From assembly GCA_029204225.1 (NCBI GenBank), contig CM055095.1, positions 35,365,078 to 35,429,077 on the forward strand: DNA of 64,000 nt, written 5' to 3'. The notes below the pieces were generated by a model. It worked only from the letters and a program-made list of their open reading frames with translations. It ran no database searches and was not told where the DNA came from. Every line of letters begins with the position of its first letter. Position 1 is the stretch's first letter. Positions 1 through 11,659 of this stretch are shown piece after piece. A program made the translations under genes and the position numbers. The DNA comes from Diphasiastrum complanatum (Eukaryota; Streptophyta; Lycopodiopsida; Lycopodiales; Lycopodiaceae).

Positions 1-1001
1 CAAATTATAAAATGTAAAGAGCATATTAGTGGATGATTCTCACATATTTAGCTTTACTTTTCAGTGTCCCTAAATCCAAAGATGTGTGGCAAGTCGGAAT
101 AAAAGTGGGGCTTACATGTAGTACCAAAGCAACTAAGGAATTTATGGCAACCATAGACAAGAATGACTTACATTACATCTAAAAAAGAACTAAAACAAAT
201 AAACTTCTAACTTGATCCAATGCAATATATGACAAGGGATTGTTTGCAAGATCAAGTGATGACAACAACTCCACATAGAGAGAAACTATAAAAAAATTTA
301 GAACGAGATTGCATGTGCTTGGAACCAAGCATGAAACTCCACACTGATCTAATACAAAGAAATCTAAGAGAACATAGAAGGGTACAAAGACAACTTGTAA
401 GATGGACACCACCATGATTCCACATAGCATGGTTGCTTGTTTGTATGGAGCTGCTACAACAATAACGAGGCTTATAGTAAGCAAATATTATATAGAGCTT
501 AGCTCCTACTAGTTTCGCTTGGTTCAAGCACATTCCTTAGACAAGGAAACTAATGATGAGCAACAAAGCCAACATGTGAATCTAACAAACTGACTATGCT
601 GACACAACTCAAAAATGTGTACTCTCAACAACATTTGTTATTTGATGCACAACGCACGTCCATTAAAGGGAAGGGTGAACACATAAAACATAGCCAATCG
701 TATTACTTCTATGGAGCTTCGTTTATGTAATAGTATGATGCTACACATTTAGAACATAATCCAAATTCTGGAGGAACACTCAAAACCAAAATTACCCTCA
801 TAAAAAGGACAAAGACAGCCTATACACAAATTACTTAATCTAGCATTTCTAACATCAAAACTAAAAATTAGCAGCCAACAAAAAAAACTCTAGACCTACA
901 AAGCTTAAAAACTTTGAGCATACTTATTCACAAAGGATCAAAAGCAACAACTTTGTACAAAGAGCAAGTATACAGCTTTGAACAATGAGCTAGAAGCTTG
1001 C
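1..1001. other. No gene recognised; probable intron or 3' continuation of the ATX-like gene
   Basis: AT-rich sequence with only short chance reading frames. If the minus-strand ATX-like gene continues with the rest of its PWWP domain, this stretch is intron sequence and the next exon lies beyond the left edge. I searched the minus strand here for the expected G-H-x-M-W-P continuation and did not find it. Confidence 0.4.
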
Positions 1002-4000
1002 CTTTTATTTCGGACCATACAATATCTCCATGATGGTAATCGCCTTGAAAATCTTCGATACTAGCCGCTAATACTGCTAATTCCTCAAAACCTTGCTTCC
1101 TCTTTGTGCCTTTTCTAACTTGCTCTTTAGAACCTAGAGCTAAAGCTATCTTTTCATGCAAAGATATGTGGAGAGCCAGTCGCTCTTTGAGGAGCAAAAG
1201 CCACTCTTCCTCTTCATCATCATAAATTATCTGCATTTTTTAAAAGCATAAAATGTTCTTTAAGCATGCATACTATTGCAATGGTATAATTACCAAGTAA
1301 AGCTAGAAAGCAGCAAGAAAAATGTGCGCAGAGAGTTTAAATTTTAAACAAGCACCACAAGCAGCACTCTCTTGACAATACCATACCGTACCCTCTTAAA
1401 CGGATGCAAACATTTTTGCCCAACAGCAAATTATTTTTCAAAACTAGGCAATTCAAGTGTGAAATAATTAAATTTTAGACAAACCCTAACTCAATTATCT
1501 ATTAATTGGGCAAAACTTAAAATACAAACCATGTGACAACTTCATGCATGCTGTTCTCAATAACCGGGGCATGTTTACTGAACATAACTACATGGCCGGG
1601 AATAGGAGAATAGTGCGCACTGCTTCATGGTGATTGGAGTGCCTTCTATTCCATAACATCCCTCCTAGTGTGTCCCTCTCTCTCTTGTACTTTGTTGGTG
1701 TAGGTAGTCCCATCTTGATTCAGACTCAGCATCCGCAAGGTGAAGGCTTAGCGCCTATTGGCAGGGTAGGGGGTGGCCATAAGTGAAAAGCCTCAGGTGT
1801 TCACTTACTTTTTCCTTTGTTCTTTATGAGTTCTAGTTACTACCTGAATGTTACAAGATTGCAGCAACAGAAGCAAAAGGATTAGCTTTGTCTCCATGTC
1901 GGAGGCTCCTGCCTGTCAATGTGAAAGATGATGATCTGATGGATCTAGTTTTTCGGGCTGTCAAATGTATTGTACAAAAACAATTTTCTGCCTCATAGTT
2001 CTCTCTATCCTTCTTGTTTTTTAGTAGTGCATGTTTATCTTGTGATGTAGGCATAGGATATGTTGATGCTTGATTCCATAATTATACGCATACAGTTCTG
2101 TTGGACATAGGATGAGATACCATGGCAACAGGTCCTCAATTCACAAATGTACTTTGATGGGGAATGAGCATGAGGTGGATCTAAGATCCTTGAAAAGGTG
2201 AATCCTATTCATAGAGAGCACGATGTTATGGATGACTTCATACATATAGAAATAAAAGAATGTATGTGATCTTTGTTTCACCTTTTGGAGTTTCCGAGGC
2301 ATCTTCGACTTTTCTCAGAATGGTAAGAATAAGACCCTCGTAGAACAATTAATTAATGCTCCTAACTTCATGATGGAGTTATGCATTCATGATTGTCTCC
2401 ACGGGATTTTTAGATATAGAAAAGGAAAAGTTACCCGATGCTTCTTCGTATGTTGATTGTACTCGCTGATGAATCCGGTATACCACTCATCATCCTTTGG
2501 CCAATATACCTGCAAAAAAAAGATGCACATGTTTCAACTTATGAGCGAATATTCAGAAATGTAGTGCCTTCATAAAAAGTTTTAAGCATTTGTAAGTGGG
2601 ATAATTGTCTCAATTGTGATTTTGATTCCATGCACTGGATACCGAACAATGGTGTCAACAACAAATATTTCTAAAACATCAAAGACCTGGACCATACCTT
2701 GCACCTGATGCTAACCAAAATTGTTGGATCCATCAAGCCAATATAGACCCTACAAGGGACGAATGAGCTACATTAATCAGATCCACACTGGTCTAAAATT
2801 TATACTAAATGAATCGACGGAAAAGTTTAAAAACTGAAATTCTGCAGCTTTATCATATTGCTGTTCCCTGTTCAGTAATCCAATAGAATAAAATTTCCAT
2901 TTGCAAACCAATATGTACAATAATGTACTGCTTTCGAAGGTGCAACAAATAACTCCCATTATGATCATCAATATTAAAAAAATACAAGAGGTCTACAAGG
3001 TTGATCATCCTTTTGAGGTGAAACAGGTAATGAGATTATTGTACTGGTTTGAGCCACAATGACGATAGTGTAATTAGCTTTTGCACTTCTTTCATGAACT
3101 TGTTCCCCTCCCCTTCATGATGCATAACTCTTCTTATTTAATTTTGATAATCATGTATAAGTGTAGAATTACCTCCTCGCCAATGTTTTCCATTCAAGCA
3201 AACAAATTTCATGTTAAGCTACTGGCAACTTTTGTCAGCATATGCTACTTAAACCACCACATTGAGTTGCAAACTGATTACCTCCAACTTCATAGAAATC
3301 TCTACATATTATTTTATTCAAATTAAGAACGTGAACATAAAATAGCACTCAAAACACAATACAATAGTGGCAAATTGACAAGACGAATGATGATTCTCCA
3401 ACAAAGAAGCACATACGACTAAAAGTGAAAAGGAGCACTTCATACTTGAGAAAAGAGGAGCACTTGTTTATTTAGAGCTCAGCTAACAACCTATTTAGAG
3501 GGCACTAATACCTATGACACCCTACAATATGGGCACAAGCTAGCTTAGCCTTGTTCGTGCAACTAGATACAATCCAGGACATCTGATTAAAAGTAGATAC
3601 TCATAAGTCCTGATTACAACTATTTACGTAATGTCTCTTAATGATAATATTACAAAATGTCCTCGAAAACATTTGTCTTCAATGTTTGTAAGGCTTCATG
3701 GAGTCTCTATTGGATGGTAATAGCAAGTACTCAAACATCGTCTAACAGAATATGTGTACTTCAATTATTTAGAAGCTAAACCAAACAACTCATTACATAA
3801 AGCATTTGAACATCGTAAGGCTCGAAATTGACAATAGTAGCCACATCGAGCTAACATGGAACACATCACAAAATTTTGTTGAAGAGGAACAATGCATATG
3901 GTGTGTCACTAAAATTGACTTCTCAATACTAAAAAGTAGACCATAATAGTTTGGAGTAAGTTGCTTTCACCAAGAATTCTCTAGAAAACTTTATGTTGAG

Positions 4001-7000
4001 CAAAGTCAAGGCAAACATACTCTCCCCCCGCCATCCTAGAACTTAAAATACTTTGAAATGCTTCTTCATAGTACTACTCAAATTTGTATAGATATTCATC
4101 TTTTTGAACAATTCGCAAGCTTCAAATTTGTAAGAATTGTATTTCACATGTGCATCATCCAGAAGAAAACACAGTACAAGTAACATGAGAGAATTGCTAT
4201 GAAGAAATTGGAAGGGAAACAAGTCATTACTTGTACTTGCAATTGATTTATGATCGATACTTTGCCAAATAAAGATCTTGGAATTGGTCCAATTGTCCCA
4301 CTAATGGAATCTAAGTAATCTTCCACTACTCAATTGAGCATCCTAAACCAATCATCTACCTCAAATGGCAAGTGCCCACAATAACTTAATATCCAAAGCC
4401 TGAACCAACTATTATCCAACACTCACTTGCAAATTTATCTTTGAACCTTGAAAATAGATCACTCCAGAAAATCTCTACAAGAAAGACAAAAGAACATTGT
4501 TCCATTAAAAGAATATTATTTTATGCCTAAAATGGTGTCTTCTTAGAAAACCACAATCACAAAGTATGTGTTAACTGGCAAATCCAAACAAAGTTCATCA
4601 AAGTACCACTACACTACAGATGTGAAATATGTGATTTGCCAGTGCAGTACTTATATTTAGCAAGGTTAAAAATGGAATATGTGAGGAAAATAATTTTTCA
4701 TGTTAGGCCAATAAAACTACTACTTTTGGTGGGCAAAGGATCTCTAGAACCTCAAAATAGTACTCCAATAGAAAAGAGAAAAGAATGGAGTTAAAGAGTG
4801 CTTAGCATGCAATGGTTGTCATAATGACGTGCAAAAATCAAGACGAGAACAAACCTAGTGTTTGACTAGATGTTAGTAAGCTAGGGATCCTTTACATCAA
4901 GTACAGGATTGGAAGGAATGGTGGTTGACGAATTACATTCATTTTAAATTCTTAACTAGATTGATTGACGATAATCAGGAGATGATGATTCTTGGGAGAG
5001 TTTAGTGAACAAGTCTTTCAATGCTTCATTTTTTAGGACGCAAATGTTCTTAAGGAGGAAGTATGTTACATCTCTAACTGACTCAGGTTATGCTAGGTCT
5101 AATTAGGAGCAATCAACTTGAGACCAGCATAAGATAGTCGGTATTGGACCCAGGGGAGTTGTTAATCCCATAGACACTCATGAGTTGTAGCAATATAAGA
5201 GTGGACTTGGACATCCATTAACATCCATTCCCTAGGTGTGACGCCTGGACTATGGGATGGGCCTATAGATCCAACACTTTAATAAGGCAACTCCAAGAGA
5301 GAGTTGGGCTATGGTGACATGGGACACGATGGCTATTCCCTAGGGAGAGATCTGGGATATTGTATAAGATAACTCCAAACTCGAGGGTGAGCATGAAATC
5401 GCTTTAAGGTTGGGTTTGGTGATTTAAATAACTGATTCCATTTATTCTTTTCTAATTTGGGTTCATTTTAGGATCAATCAAATATGTAGTGTGCATTATA
5501 AATGGTTAGTGGAGATTTGCAACAAGCTCTCCCTTCTATTTCTATATGTATTTTCTCATTCTTTTCTTATTTGAGTTCATTTTAAGATCAAATATGTGGT
5601 GTGCATTACATCTGGTTGGTGGAGCTTGGCAACAAGCTCTCCCTTCTATTTCTATGATGTTTTGCCTCCAAAACTAGCTCATTTTTTATGGTTTTCAATG
5701 AGAAGTCCTTCATTTAACACATTGAAGGGTAAAATTCCTGAATCACAGCTAGGAAAGGAGTCTATGAAGCAATTCACAAATAGGCAAGAGGAAATTGTTA
5801 CTGGAAACACCTCTTGTTTGGAGTCAGTGTGCACAGGACAGTACAACATGGAAGAAAATCGATCCAACGTGGAAGCAAGAACAAGCACTCTATTGTGGCA
5901 ATAAAAAAGTAAAGATAAAGTGGAAAAAATGAGATAAGATCCTTTTGAATGGTGTACAACTAGCCTGGCATTGAACCTCAACCTAAAGACTATGCACGAA
6001 CTATAGAAAGTCAAAACCAGAGGTGTTCAAAAATCTGGAAAGCTATCTTCTCTACTAAATGATTCAATGAAGTGAAAGATTGCAACAATTAGGAAGGCAC
6101 CTATAAGCTTACTAATGATAGGTCTCTTAAAAGATGAGAAGTGCTTATGATGCACAAAACAATAAGCTCGGAAACATACTCTCTCCACTTTACTTGCAGA
6201 GGTTTTCGAGGCAAAAAATTTGCAATTCTTTGAGCAGATTCTTTGAATGGATTTCTGGCTACCGTCTTGGTCTTGCTCATGGTACCGGTACCATGGACAA
6301 GACCAGCACATTTTCGCATTACTCTCTGCATCTGCAATTTGAGACTCTGGCTTTTACTTCTTGCAACTTTTAAGGTCTTGGATGTTGTTGAAGACTTCAG
6401 AATATTCCCTACTAGTTTAATCGACTTCGCTCCAGTGTTTTCACTTTCTTGAAATGATGCTGTTGTGTTACCATGATGTCGGAGATGAGCGCTGTCATAA
6501 AATGCCGTTATCCTACTCATGGGACAGTCCACTTGTATCTCATCCTGCAGCCAAAGTCTAGAATCTTTATCTCTCTCTCGGTCTTCCATCTCAAGATTCA
6601 CGTGGATTGCTGTAGATTTTGAGAAATTCTTCACATAGCCAGCATTTGAGGCGAACCTCGCTCCTTGTTCAAGCCATACATTATCGCTTTGAGAATCTGC
6701 ATAAGATAATCGGTCTAGAACCTTCTTTTGACATGAATTCTGTAACTGCAATTGAGATCTTTTCCGTTTCTTCCTCTTTTGGAAAGGTAAGGATCTGTCA
6801 TTTTCTGCACTTTTCAGAATATCCTGCAAAGAACAGTCCTTCGTACTGATAGTCTGACTTCTATCGGGAAATGTTTCCTCATCTACAACATTGTGGTAGT
6901 TAGTACTGAATAATCTTTGCGAAGCCTTCTCAACTCTATTCTGTTGGTGCTTTCGCGTCAATGATGAAAAGCTGCCCTTTGTTTCAAATTTCTCCTGAGC

Positions 7001-7993
7001 TTCTACATGAGATGTGCGTCCGGTTCTCTGTGCTGCTCCGTCTGAAGATACTTTGCTCTCAAGGTCTGTACCATTGAAACAGTTGGTACCGTCCTTCTTA
7101 AAAGAGCTAATAGTTTGCATTGTTGAATTGCTCCTCTTCTGCGTCTTATTCCTTCCTATGCTAATGCACCTTATTGAGGAATATGTTGCAAAATTATTTC
7201 CGTATGAAGAGTTTTCTCTTGCATTGACTACTACTTCTCGGTTATCACGATCAGAGCTATTCTGACCGGCAGAATGCTCTTCTGATGAGGTTTTCTGCAC
7301 GTCAAAAAAGTCATCTGAGAGCATTATCTGCATGCCAGAGCTTAAATGATTTCTTTTCTGATTGCTAATCCTACAATTGCTCTGCTTTTTTTTCACACAA
7401 GCAAGTCTTTCCAGTGCAGAAGTTTTCCGTCGATCATTCTGCTCTTCATTTAGCATTTTCAATGCTTTCATCTTAGTCTGGCCACCAGGCCCCTTGCAAT
7501 TATCATTCTGCAATTTTGCCCGTTTCTTGGCCACAATGCCCCCTTCTTCACCCCGAATTTCCAGCTTCTGAGCTCCAATCCCACTCTTTTCCGCTTTAAC
7601 TTGCACTCTATTTGCAAATTCATTACCAATTTCCCTGGCATGATTCACCTCACCCTCCCAGCTGCAACGCCTAGGCCGCCCCCTCCTTCTCCCCCCTCCC
7701 GGCATAATTGTCCAATCCGAGTAAAGCATCTCAAACCCTTCCTCATTTTGTGCATTTTCACAATCCAGAGCAGGCTTCCCAAACCCTAACTCACTGTTTG
7801 GAATGGCAGAGGCAGAGGCAGAGGCAGAGGCCAAGGTCAAGGGAGGGGACTGGCTCTTCTGCAGATAGCAATGCATCAATGATCTGAACTTTGGATGCTT
7901 TTTGTTTGCTAATGAAGATGGCATTGATGCTGTGGATCGAGCACCATTCTCGAGGCAGCGCCATCCTTCATCGCTCGTGCCCGCCATCGCCAT
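1002..7993 (-). CDS. ATX1/ATX2-like trithorax histone H3K4 methyltransferase, 5' part (4 exons, partial)
   Basis: Family role: ATX proteins are nuclear enzymes that methylate histone H3 lysine 4. Only the N-terminal reader region is in this window; the FYR, PHD and SET parts would lie past the left edge. Exons on the minus strand: 7993-6180 (604 codons plus 2 nt), 2749-2698, 2509-2435, and 1230 to about 1002. The first three donors are GT (gtatgt, gtatgg, gtaact), the acceptors are AG, and the phases join. Exons 2-4 read as one Tudor-like barrel: DPTILVSIRCK, then VYWPKDDEWYTGFISEYN, then IIYDDEEEEWLLLLKER. After that come LAVLAASIEDFQ and HHGDIVWSEIKG, the start of a PWWP domain. This order (K-W near a D-P-T, C-K-V-Y-W-P, acidic strand, L-A-A, G-D-I-V-W) is the ATX1/ATX2 arrangement. 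Exon 4 either ends at a GC donor at 1001 or reads on to a stop at 928. Enhancer-of-polycomb-like proteins share the Tudor part but not the PWWP that follows. A pseudogene cannot be excluded. Confidence 0.68.
1231..2434 (-). other. Intron 3 of the ATX-like gene, no recognised content
   Basis: Bounded by donor gtaact at 2434-2429 and an acceptor tgcag ending at 1231, read on the minus strand. Short unrelated reading frames only. The stretch around 1650-1850 is less AT-rich and may be old repeat sequence, but I recognise no family. Confidence 0.5.
2750..5063 (-). other. Left part of intron 1 of the ATX-like gene, no gene seen
   Basis: AT-rich sequence inside the 3.4-kb first intron (6179-2750). 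No coding similarity was seen on either strand. Near 4980-5058 a short plus-strand frame (…DDSWESLVNK…) weakly resembles the end of a gypsy chromodomain and lies just before a possible LTR start at 5064. Confidence 0.4.
5064..5668 (+). mobile_element. Possible solo or orphan LTR in intron 1 of the ATX-like gene
   Basis: A purine-rich tract (aaggaggaag, 5052-5061) stands immediately before TGTTACATC at 5064, the classic polypurine tract / LTR start arrangement of a plus-strand LTR retrotransposon. A TATA-like tataag lies near 5200. The 3' end of the LTR could not be placed; it may run into the tandem duplication at 5444-5655. No second LTR or target duplication was seen. Confidence 0.3.
5444..5655. 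repeat. Two-copy tandem duplication, ~100-bp unit
   Basis: Copy 1 is 5444-5545 and copy 2 is 5558-5655. Both start with an attcttttc motif and both end with ctcccttctatttctat. They differ by roughly a dozen substitutions and a 4-bp indel, so the duplication is not recent. It lies in intron 1 of the ATX-like gene, probably inside or just after an LTR remnant. Confidence 0.75.
6180..7993 (-). CDS. Exon 1 of the ATX-like gene: AT-hook-bearing, mostly disordered N-terminus
   Basis: This is the largest intact reading frame of the window that is not repeat-derived: 604 codons from ATG at 7993 (MAMAGTSDEGW) to a gtatgt donor at 6179. Visible parts: an Ala-Ser run at residues 55-64; an AT-hook core RRRGRPRR at about residues 102-109, expected to bind the minor groove of AT-rich DNA; long Ser/Asn/Lys-rich stretches; and a basic cluster KRKKRKR near residue 400 that could be a nuclear localisation signal. 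The frame stays open about 80 nt past the donor, but the last in-exon residues (QVKWRE) join correctly to exon 2 only if splicing occurs at 6180/6179. ATG 7993 was chosen because it is the first in frame and the purine/pyrimidine-simple sequence upstream looks like a 5' UTR. ATG 7987 is an alternative two codons in. Confidence 0.65.
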
Positions 7994-8200
7994 CCCGCCC
8001 TCCCCTTCTCTCTTCCTCTCCTTTCTTCTGCTTTCTTTTTCTTCTTCTGTACTTCTTCTTCTTCTTCTCTATTCTTATTTGTTTACCCTTTCTACCCTTA
8101 ATGGCACCCAGTGATTTGAACGCCCTCCGTTGGCTTTCACCATACGCGTTCAGATCTTGCCACGTTTCTCAAGATTAACAGTTTAAAACATTCCACGTGG
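7994..8200 (-). promoter_or_regulatory. 5' UTR / proximal promoter of the ATX-like gene with a G-box
   Basis: Upstream of the ATG at 7993 the minus strand is rich in GA and GAA (8000-8090), typical of a plant 5' UTR. At 8193-8200 there is a perfect CCACGTGG, a G-box recognised by bZIP and bHLH factors, about 200 nt upstream of the start codon. No clear TATA box was seen. The G-box is palindromic and could equally serve a divergent transcript. Confidence 0.4.
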
Positions 8201-8432
8201 CAAAATGCTCCTCCTTGGTAATACACTCTTGTTTTCCAGCCTCATTGTTCTGCTGCCTCCCTCCTCCTCATTCATATGCTCTCTCCCGGTGCTGCTGCTT
8301 GGATTTGTACCCGCGACCGACACCCGCCAGTTTCAACGGAGTGACTTTACCTCAGGCGACGAATGTGACCTGCTATTTCCAGTCATAAAGTTGTTGGCTG
8401 TGTCGCTGTAGCCCCGTTTCTACTCTCATTAG

Positions 8433-8582
8433 AGAGTGCACCTCAGGTGCACCTACAGTTCCTTTGTTGCACAGGCCCCACTCCATCCAAAAAAACATAT
8501 CTCTTGTTTTTCTCTTAAACCCATCTATTACCATTGGATGGAGTGGGGCCAGGAATGTAGGTGCACATGAAATGCACTCCTT
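8433..8582. repeat. 150-bp imperfect inverted repeat (MITE-like hairpin)
   Basis: The left arm, 8433-8489, reads agagtgcacc…ccactccatcca. The right arm, 8534-8582, is its reverse complement, apart from a ~10-bp insertion in the left arm and a few mismatches. The loop is about 45 bp. Both arms contain GTGCACCTACA and GGCCCCACTCCATCC in complementary form. It lies about 440-590 bp upstream of the ATX-like start codon. No target-site duplication was confirmed. Confidence 0.7.
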
Positions 8583-9030
8583 AAGCAGTTCCGTTTCAAC
8601 CGCCTTTGAACGCAGATTTGAACATTCATGAACCCTCTCCAAATTTATAAATTGGCTTATGTCATTTTTTGTGGTCGCCTTCACCAAGGCCCAAATTTCA
8701 GGGTTAACTTATCGAGCTTCTATTGTCAAATCATGGGAAATCCCATCAACGTACAAGAAGATGTAGAATGATAACGTCGAACGGCAAAAATGAATGAAGG
8801 TAATCAAAAGCTTTATAAAACTTAAAATAGTAAATTAATTAACAAAAACCAATTGCTTGACGTAAATCACTAACTAAAACAGTGTCACTAATAGGTAATG
8901 CAAGAAGCTTTGAAACAACCACTCCTGCAAATTGAGCTCGTCGAAAGAAACAATGACGAATGATAACCTAATACTTTGTCCCTGGCATTTCACCACAAGC
9001 TCCGCATATAATGACAAAAAATCATTAAAT
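8583..9030. other. Spacer without recognised features
   Basis: AT-rich sequence between the hairpin at 8.5 kb and a copia fragment at 9.0 kb. I see no gene, repeat arm or splice-bounded coding segment here. Confidence 0.5.
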
Positions 9031-9035
9031 TTCTT

Positions 9036-9300
9036 ATGATAAAGATAGTAGATGCAGGGATGTCCATCACCTTTTCAAGTGATTCATGCAAAGTGGTCAA
9101 GTCCAAAACCAGTCATCATGTTACACAAGGCAAGCGAAAGGGGAACCTATATCATCTGAAGATACGGGTACGCCTACCGACAGAGCAAGCTCATCAAGTC
9201 CATGAGTCGATGGATGTTCTATGGCATATGAGATTGTGTCACATGAACCCAATGGCATTGTACATTATGTCAGTCTTATATTTGTCTAGTTCTGCAGGTA
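9036..9300 (+). pseudogene. Ty1/copia pol fragment (GAG-pre-integrase region)
   Basis: The plus-strand translation begins KIVDAGMSITFSSDSCKVVK and later gives VLWHMRLCHMN. This is the copia pattern linking protease to integrase, where LWHxRLGHxN is the conserved pre-integrase zinc-binding start. G is replaced by C in the LCH triplet. Neither the protease before nor the integrase core after is recognisable, so this is a fragment of an old copia insertion and not a working gene. Confidence 0.6.
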
Positions 9301-9690
9301 GAAATCGAATTTATGACAATACCAATAAGCTCAATAATTAATGAGTCATTGATGTCTAAATTATAGCCCTACATATACTATTTGAGGCACTTCTAAAAAT
9401 TAGGACAACCAAGGATACATGAATCCTATAAGGACATGCTCTTATTGATAACTAGCCTAGTACATTAATTTATACTAGTTAGGGGCTATTTCTATTAGAT
9501 AACTACCTCCAACAAGGCCCTCAATGTGGGGCCAATAAAAAAGTACTAAACCCTAAAAAACTAGAAGAAAGACAAGCCCCAAGCAATAGCTTTGGTAATA
9601 GCCTAGCTCAATAAGAAATGCATACACCCATTGAGATAGAACATAAGTTATCACAACATGTATTCCAAAAACAACACGCAAAACCCACAA

Positions 9691-10012
9691 CTGGCAATCG
9701 TGTTATAAATGTATCTCTTAATGAACAATATCATGTTACTATAAAATAGCCGATGTAACTGACACAGAAATAGCCAATGTTGAAACTCGCTCAAGACACT
9801 TTAATAGTCAAGAATGCCATAAGAAAGTGTTGTCATGCAGGAACCCCCAACAAGTGAGAAAAAGCTAGCTGAATAGCCCAAGAATGCGACATTAAAAGTT
9901 GCAAGATTGGCCATTTAAGGATCACGAGACATCCATCAATTCAAAGGGCGACTAATTATTGTCTCGTATAAAGGCACAAAATGGCAATGGTCTATTGTCG
10001 AATAGGGATTTG
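9691..10012 (+). repeat. Left terminal inverted repeat
   Basis: Begins CTGGCAATCGTGTTATAAA and ends GTCGAATAGGGATTTG. It matches the reverse complement of 11660-11965 along its whole length, including the AAGGCACAAAATGGCAATGG block near the inner edge. Similarity stops abruptly at 10012, after which the unique interior begins. Confidence 0.8.
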
Positions 10013-10284
10013 AGGCTCAAAAAGTTGGTGGTGGAGATTTTCTTATTTTATTTCTTGCGCCTCTTGTTATGATTTTGAAGAAGACGTAGATTCCTCAACA
10101 ATGGAAGATATACCAGTACAAGTGGTAGGTGTCCAATTTGTCATTAACCTGGTAATGGATCTAGGGACCATCAATTTATCATATATTATTGTGTTGTCCA
10201 TTGTTACAACTTGCACAAGTGATTCATAATTGGGTAATGGGCAAGATCACTTTCAAAAATCGTGAGTGAATAGTCAAAGTAGAT

Positions 10285-11439
10285 TCAATCACTTGGACAA
10301 TTATAATCTTCACAAATCTTCACCAGGATGATCATTATAATCTGGCTCCTTTTCTTGGCCCCTTGCGTGGTCGAAGAACGACGAAGGAGGTCCTGACGAG
10401 AGGGATCATCAATAACATCTCCTAGAGTGTGAATTCTCTCACGCGAGATAATAAGGTCAACACGACGTCGAGAAGATTGCAAAGAAGACCCTAGTAAAAT
10501 GTGTGTCTGCTCTCGAACAACATGAAAACCACTATCATGAGCAATAGCAGCAAGAACATGACAAATGGAATCATGTGAAACTATACAATCTCCACTTGAG
10601 GGGCAGCGCATAAAATGAGTACCCAAGGAATCCAACACATGTCCAGATGAACACTTGAGACCAATTAACACTAGATGTGGAAGTCTCAATCTGGTTCGAC
10701 GGGCAGTTATAAACAAGTCGTTGTTGAGTCGCAAGAGTGGAAGAACTAAAGTTTGGATGTGCAACCAACCAAGCCTCTACACATGAAAGAAGATGAGCTC
10801 GAACCACATCAGAAGGTGAATCATTAAGTTGACTGAAGGAATAAGAGTCGAGTTGCTCCATGATAATCTTCTGAAAACTAGTCGCTAATTTGTCACCAAA
10901 GATTCGAAGGGAGGCACAAAAGGTTGTACAAGCGATGGAAGTAAACCTCAAGCAGTGCGAAGAATATGTTGAAAAGAAAAATTGTCGATCTCCACATGAA
11001 CCATTGAATCAAAAAGATGATGTTGGTTACCCTGCTGAAACCTGGGCAGTAGACACTAGGCCAATACCACCCGAGGAGGCGGGATCTGTCACTTAGAAAA
11101 CTGACATTCACAACTATCAAAGGTTCCTGGCCCCAAAAGATGACCAAATATTCCTAATAAAGTATTATCAAAATTTTGAAGTAATGATATTATATCAGGT
11201 GAAGGAGAAACACAACGTAGAAGATAGCCAAGACGTTGAGCAAAGCACTGAGTGAGAATTCCAAATGCAACTTGAGAATTTCCAAGCTTTGGCAACATAT
11301 CAGAATGATGAGCAAATCCATCCAGAGCATCCCGCATAAATGAAGTGACATATCCAGAAGAACCGATGGGAACGCCCAATGCCTTAATGCCAAGCTGAGG
11401 AATAATGAAACATGCAGATAAGGTCAGAACATATGGCAT
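10285..11439 (-). pseudogene. Non-LTR reverse transcriptase C-terminus with zinc-knuckle and restriction-like endonuclease region (decayed)
   Basis: The minus-strand pieces are in frame or shifted by small indels. 11439-11089 includes LGVPIGSSGYVTSF and QVAFGILTQCFAQRLGYLLR, the thumb-side pattern of a reverse-transcriptase family with L-G-V-P-I-G-S. 10764-10285 includes LKCSSGHVLDSLGTHFMRC, a Cys/His zinc-knuckle pattern. It is followed by SHDSICHVLAAIAHDSG and, after about 20 residues, RRRVDLIIS, which resembles the R-P-D-L catalytic strand of a PD-(D/E)XK nuclease. This order (RT, zinc knuckle, restriction-like endonuclease) is that of R2/Utopia-type non-LTR retrotransposons, not the APE-type L1 and RTE lineages common in plants. 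The palm domain with its catalytic aspartates is missing, and several stops separate the pieces. The family assignment is by motif order only. Confidence 0.55.
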
Positions 11440-11659
11440 AGGCGATACTCAATGGAAGATTCTTTATATAGTCAACTCTAGGTAAATGTTATGTTTATAT
11501 ATATTAACCATGTTTATTAGTTAGTTTTTGTTACTCCCAAGAATTTTACATAGCAAAAGTGCTAATTGTTTTTTGTTAACACAATTTACTCTCACCTTAA
11601 AAAAACCTGACCTGGATAAATGTTATTTTACACATATATGGGGACTGCAACATTTTATA

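Noticed and set aside
6027-7789. Several shorter frames overlapping the ATX-like exon 1 in other frames and on the plus strand
   Set aside because: They are shadows of the 604-codon minus-strand exon, which continues correctly into exons 2-4.
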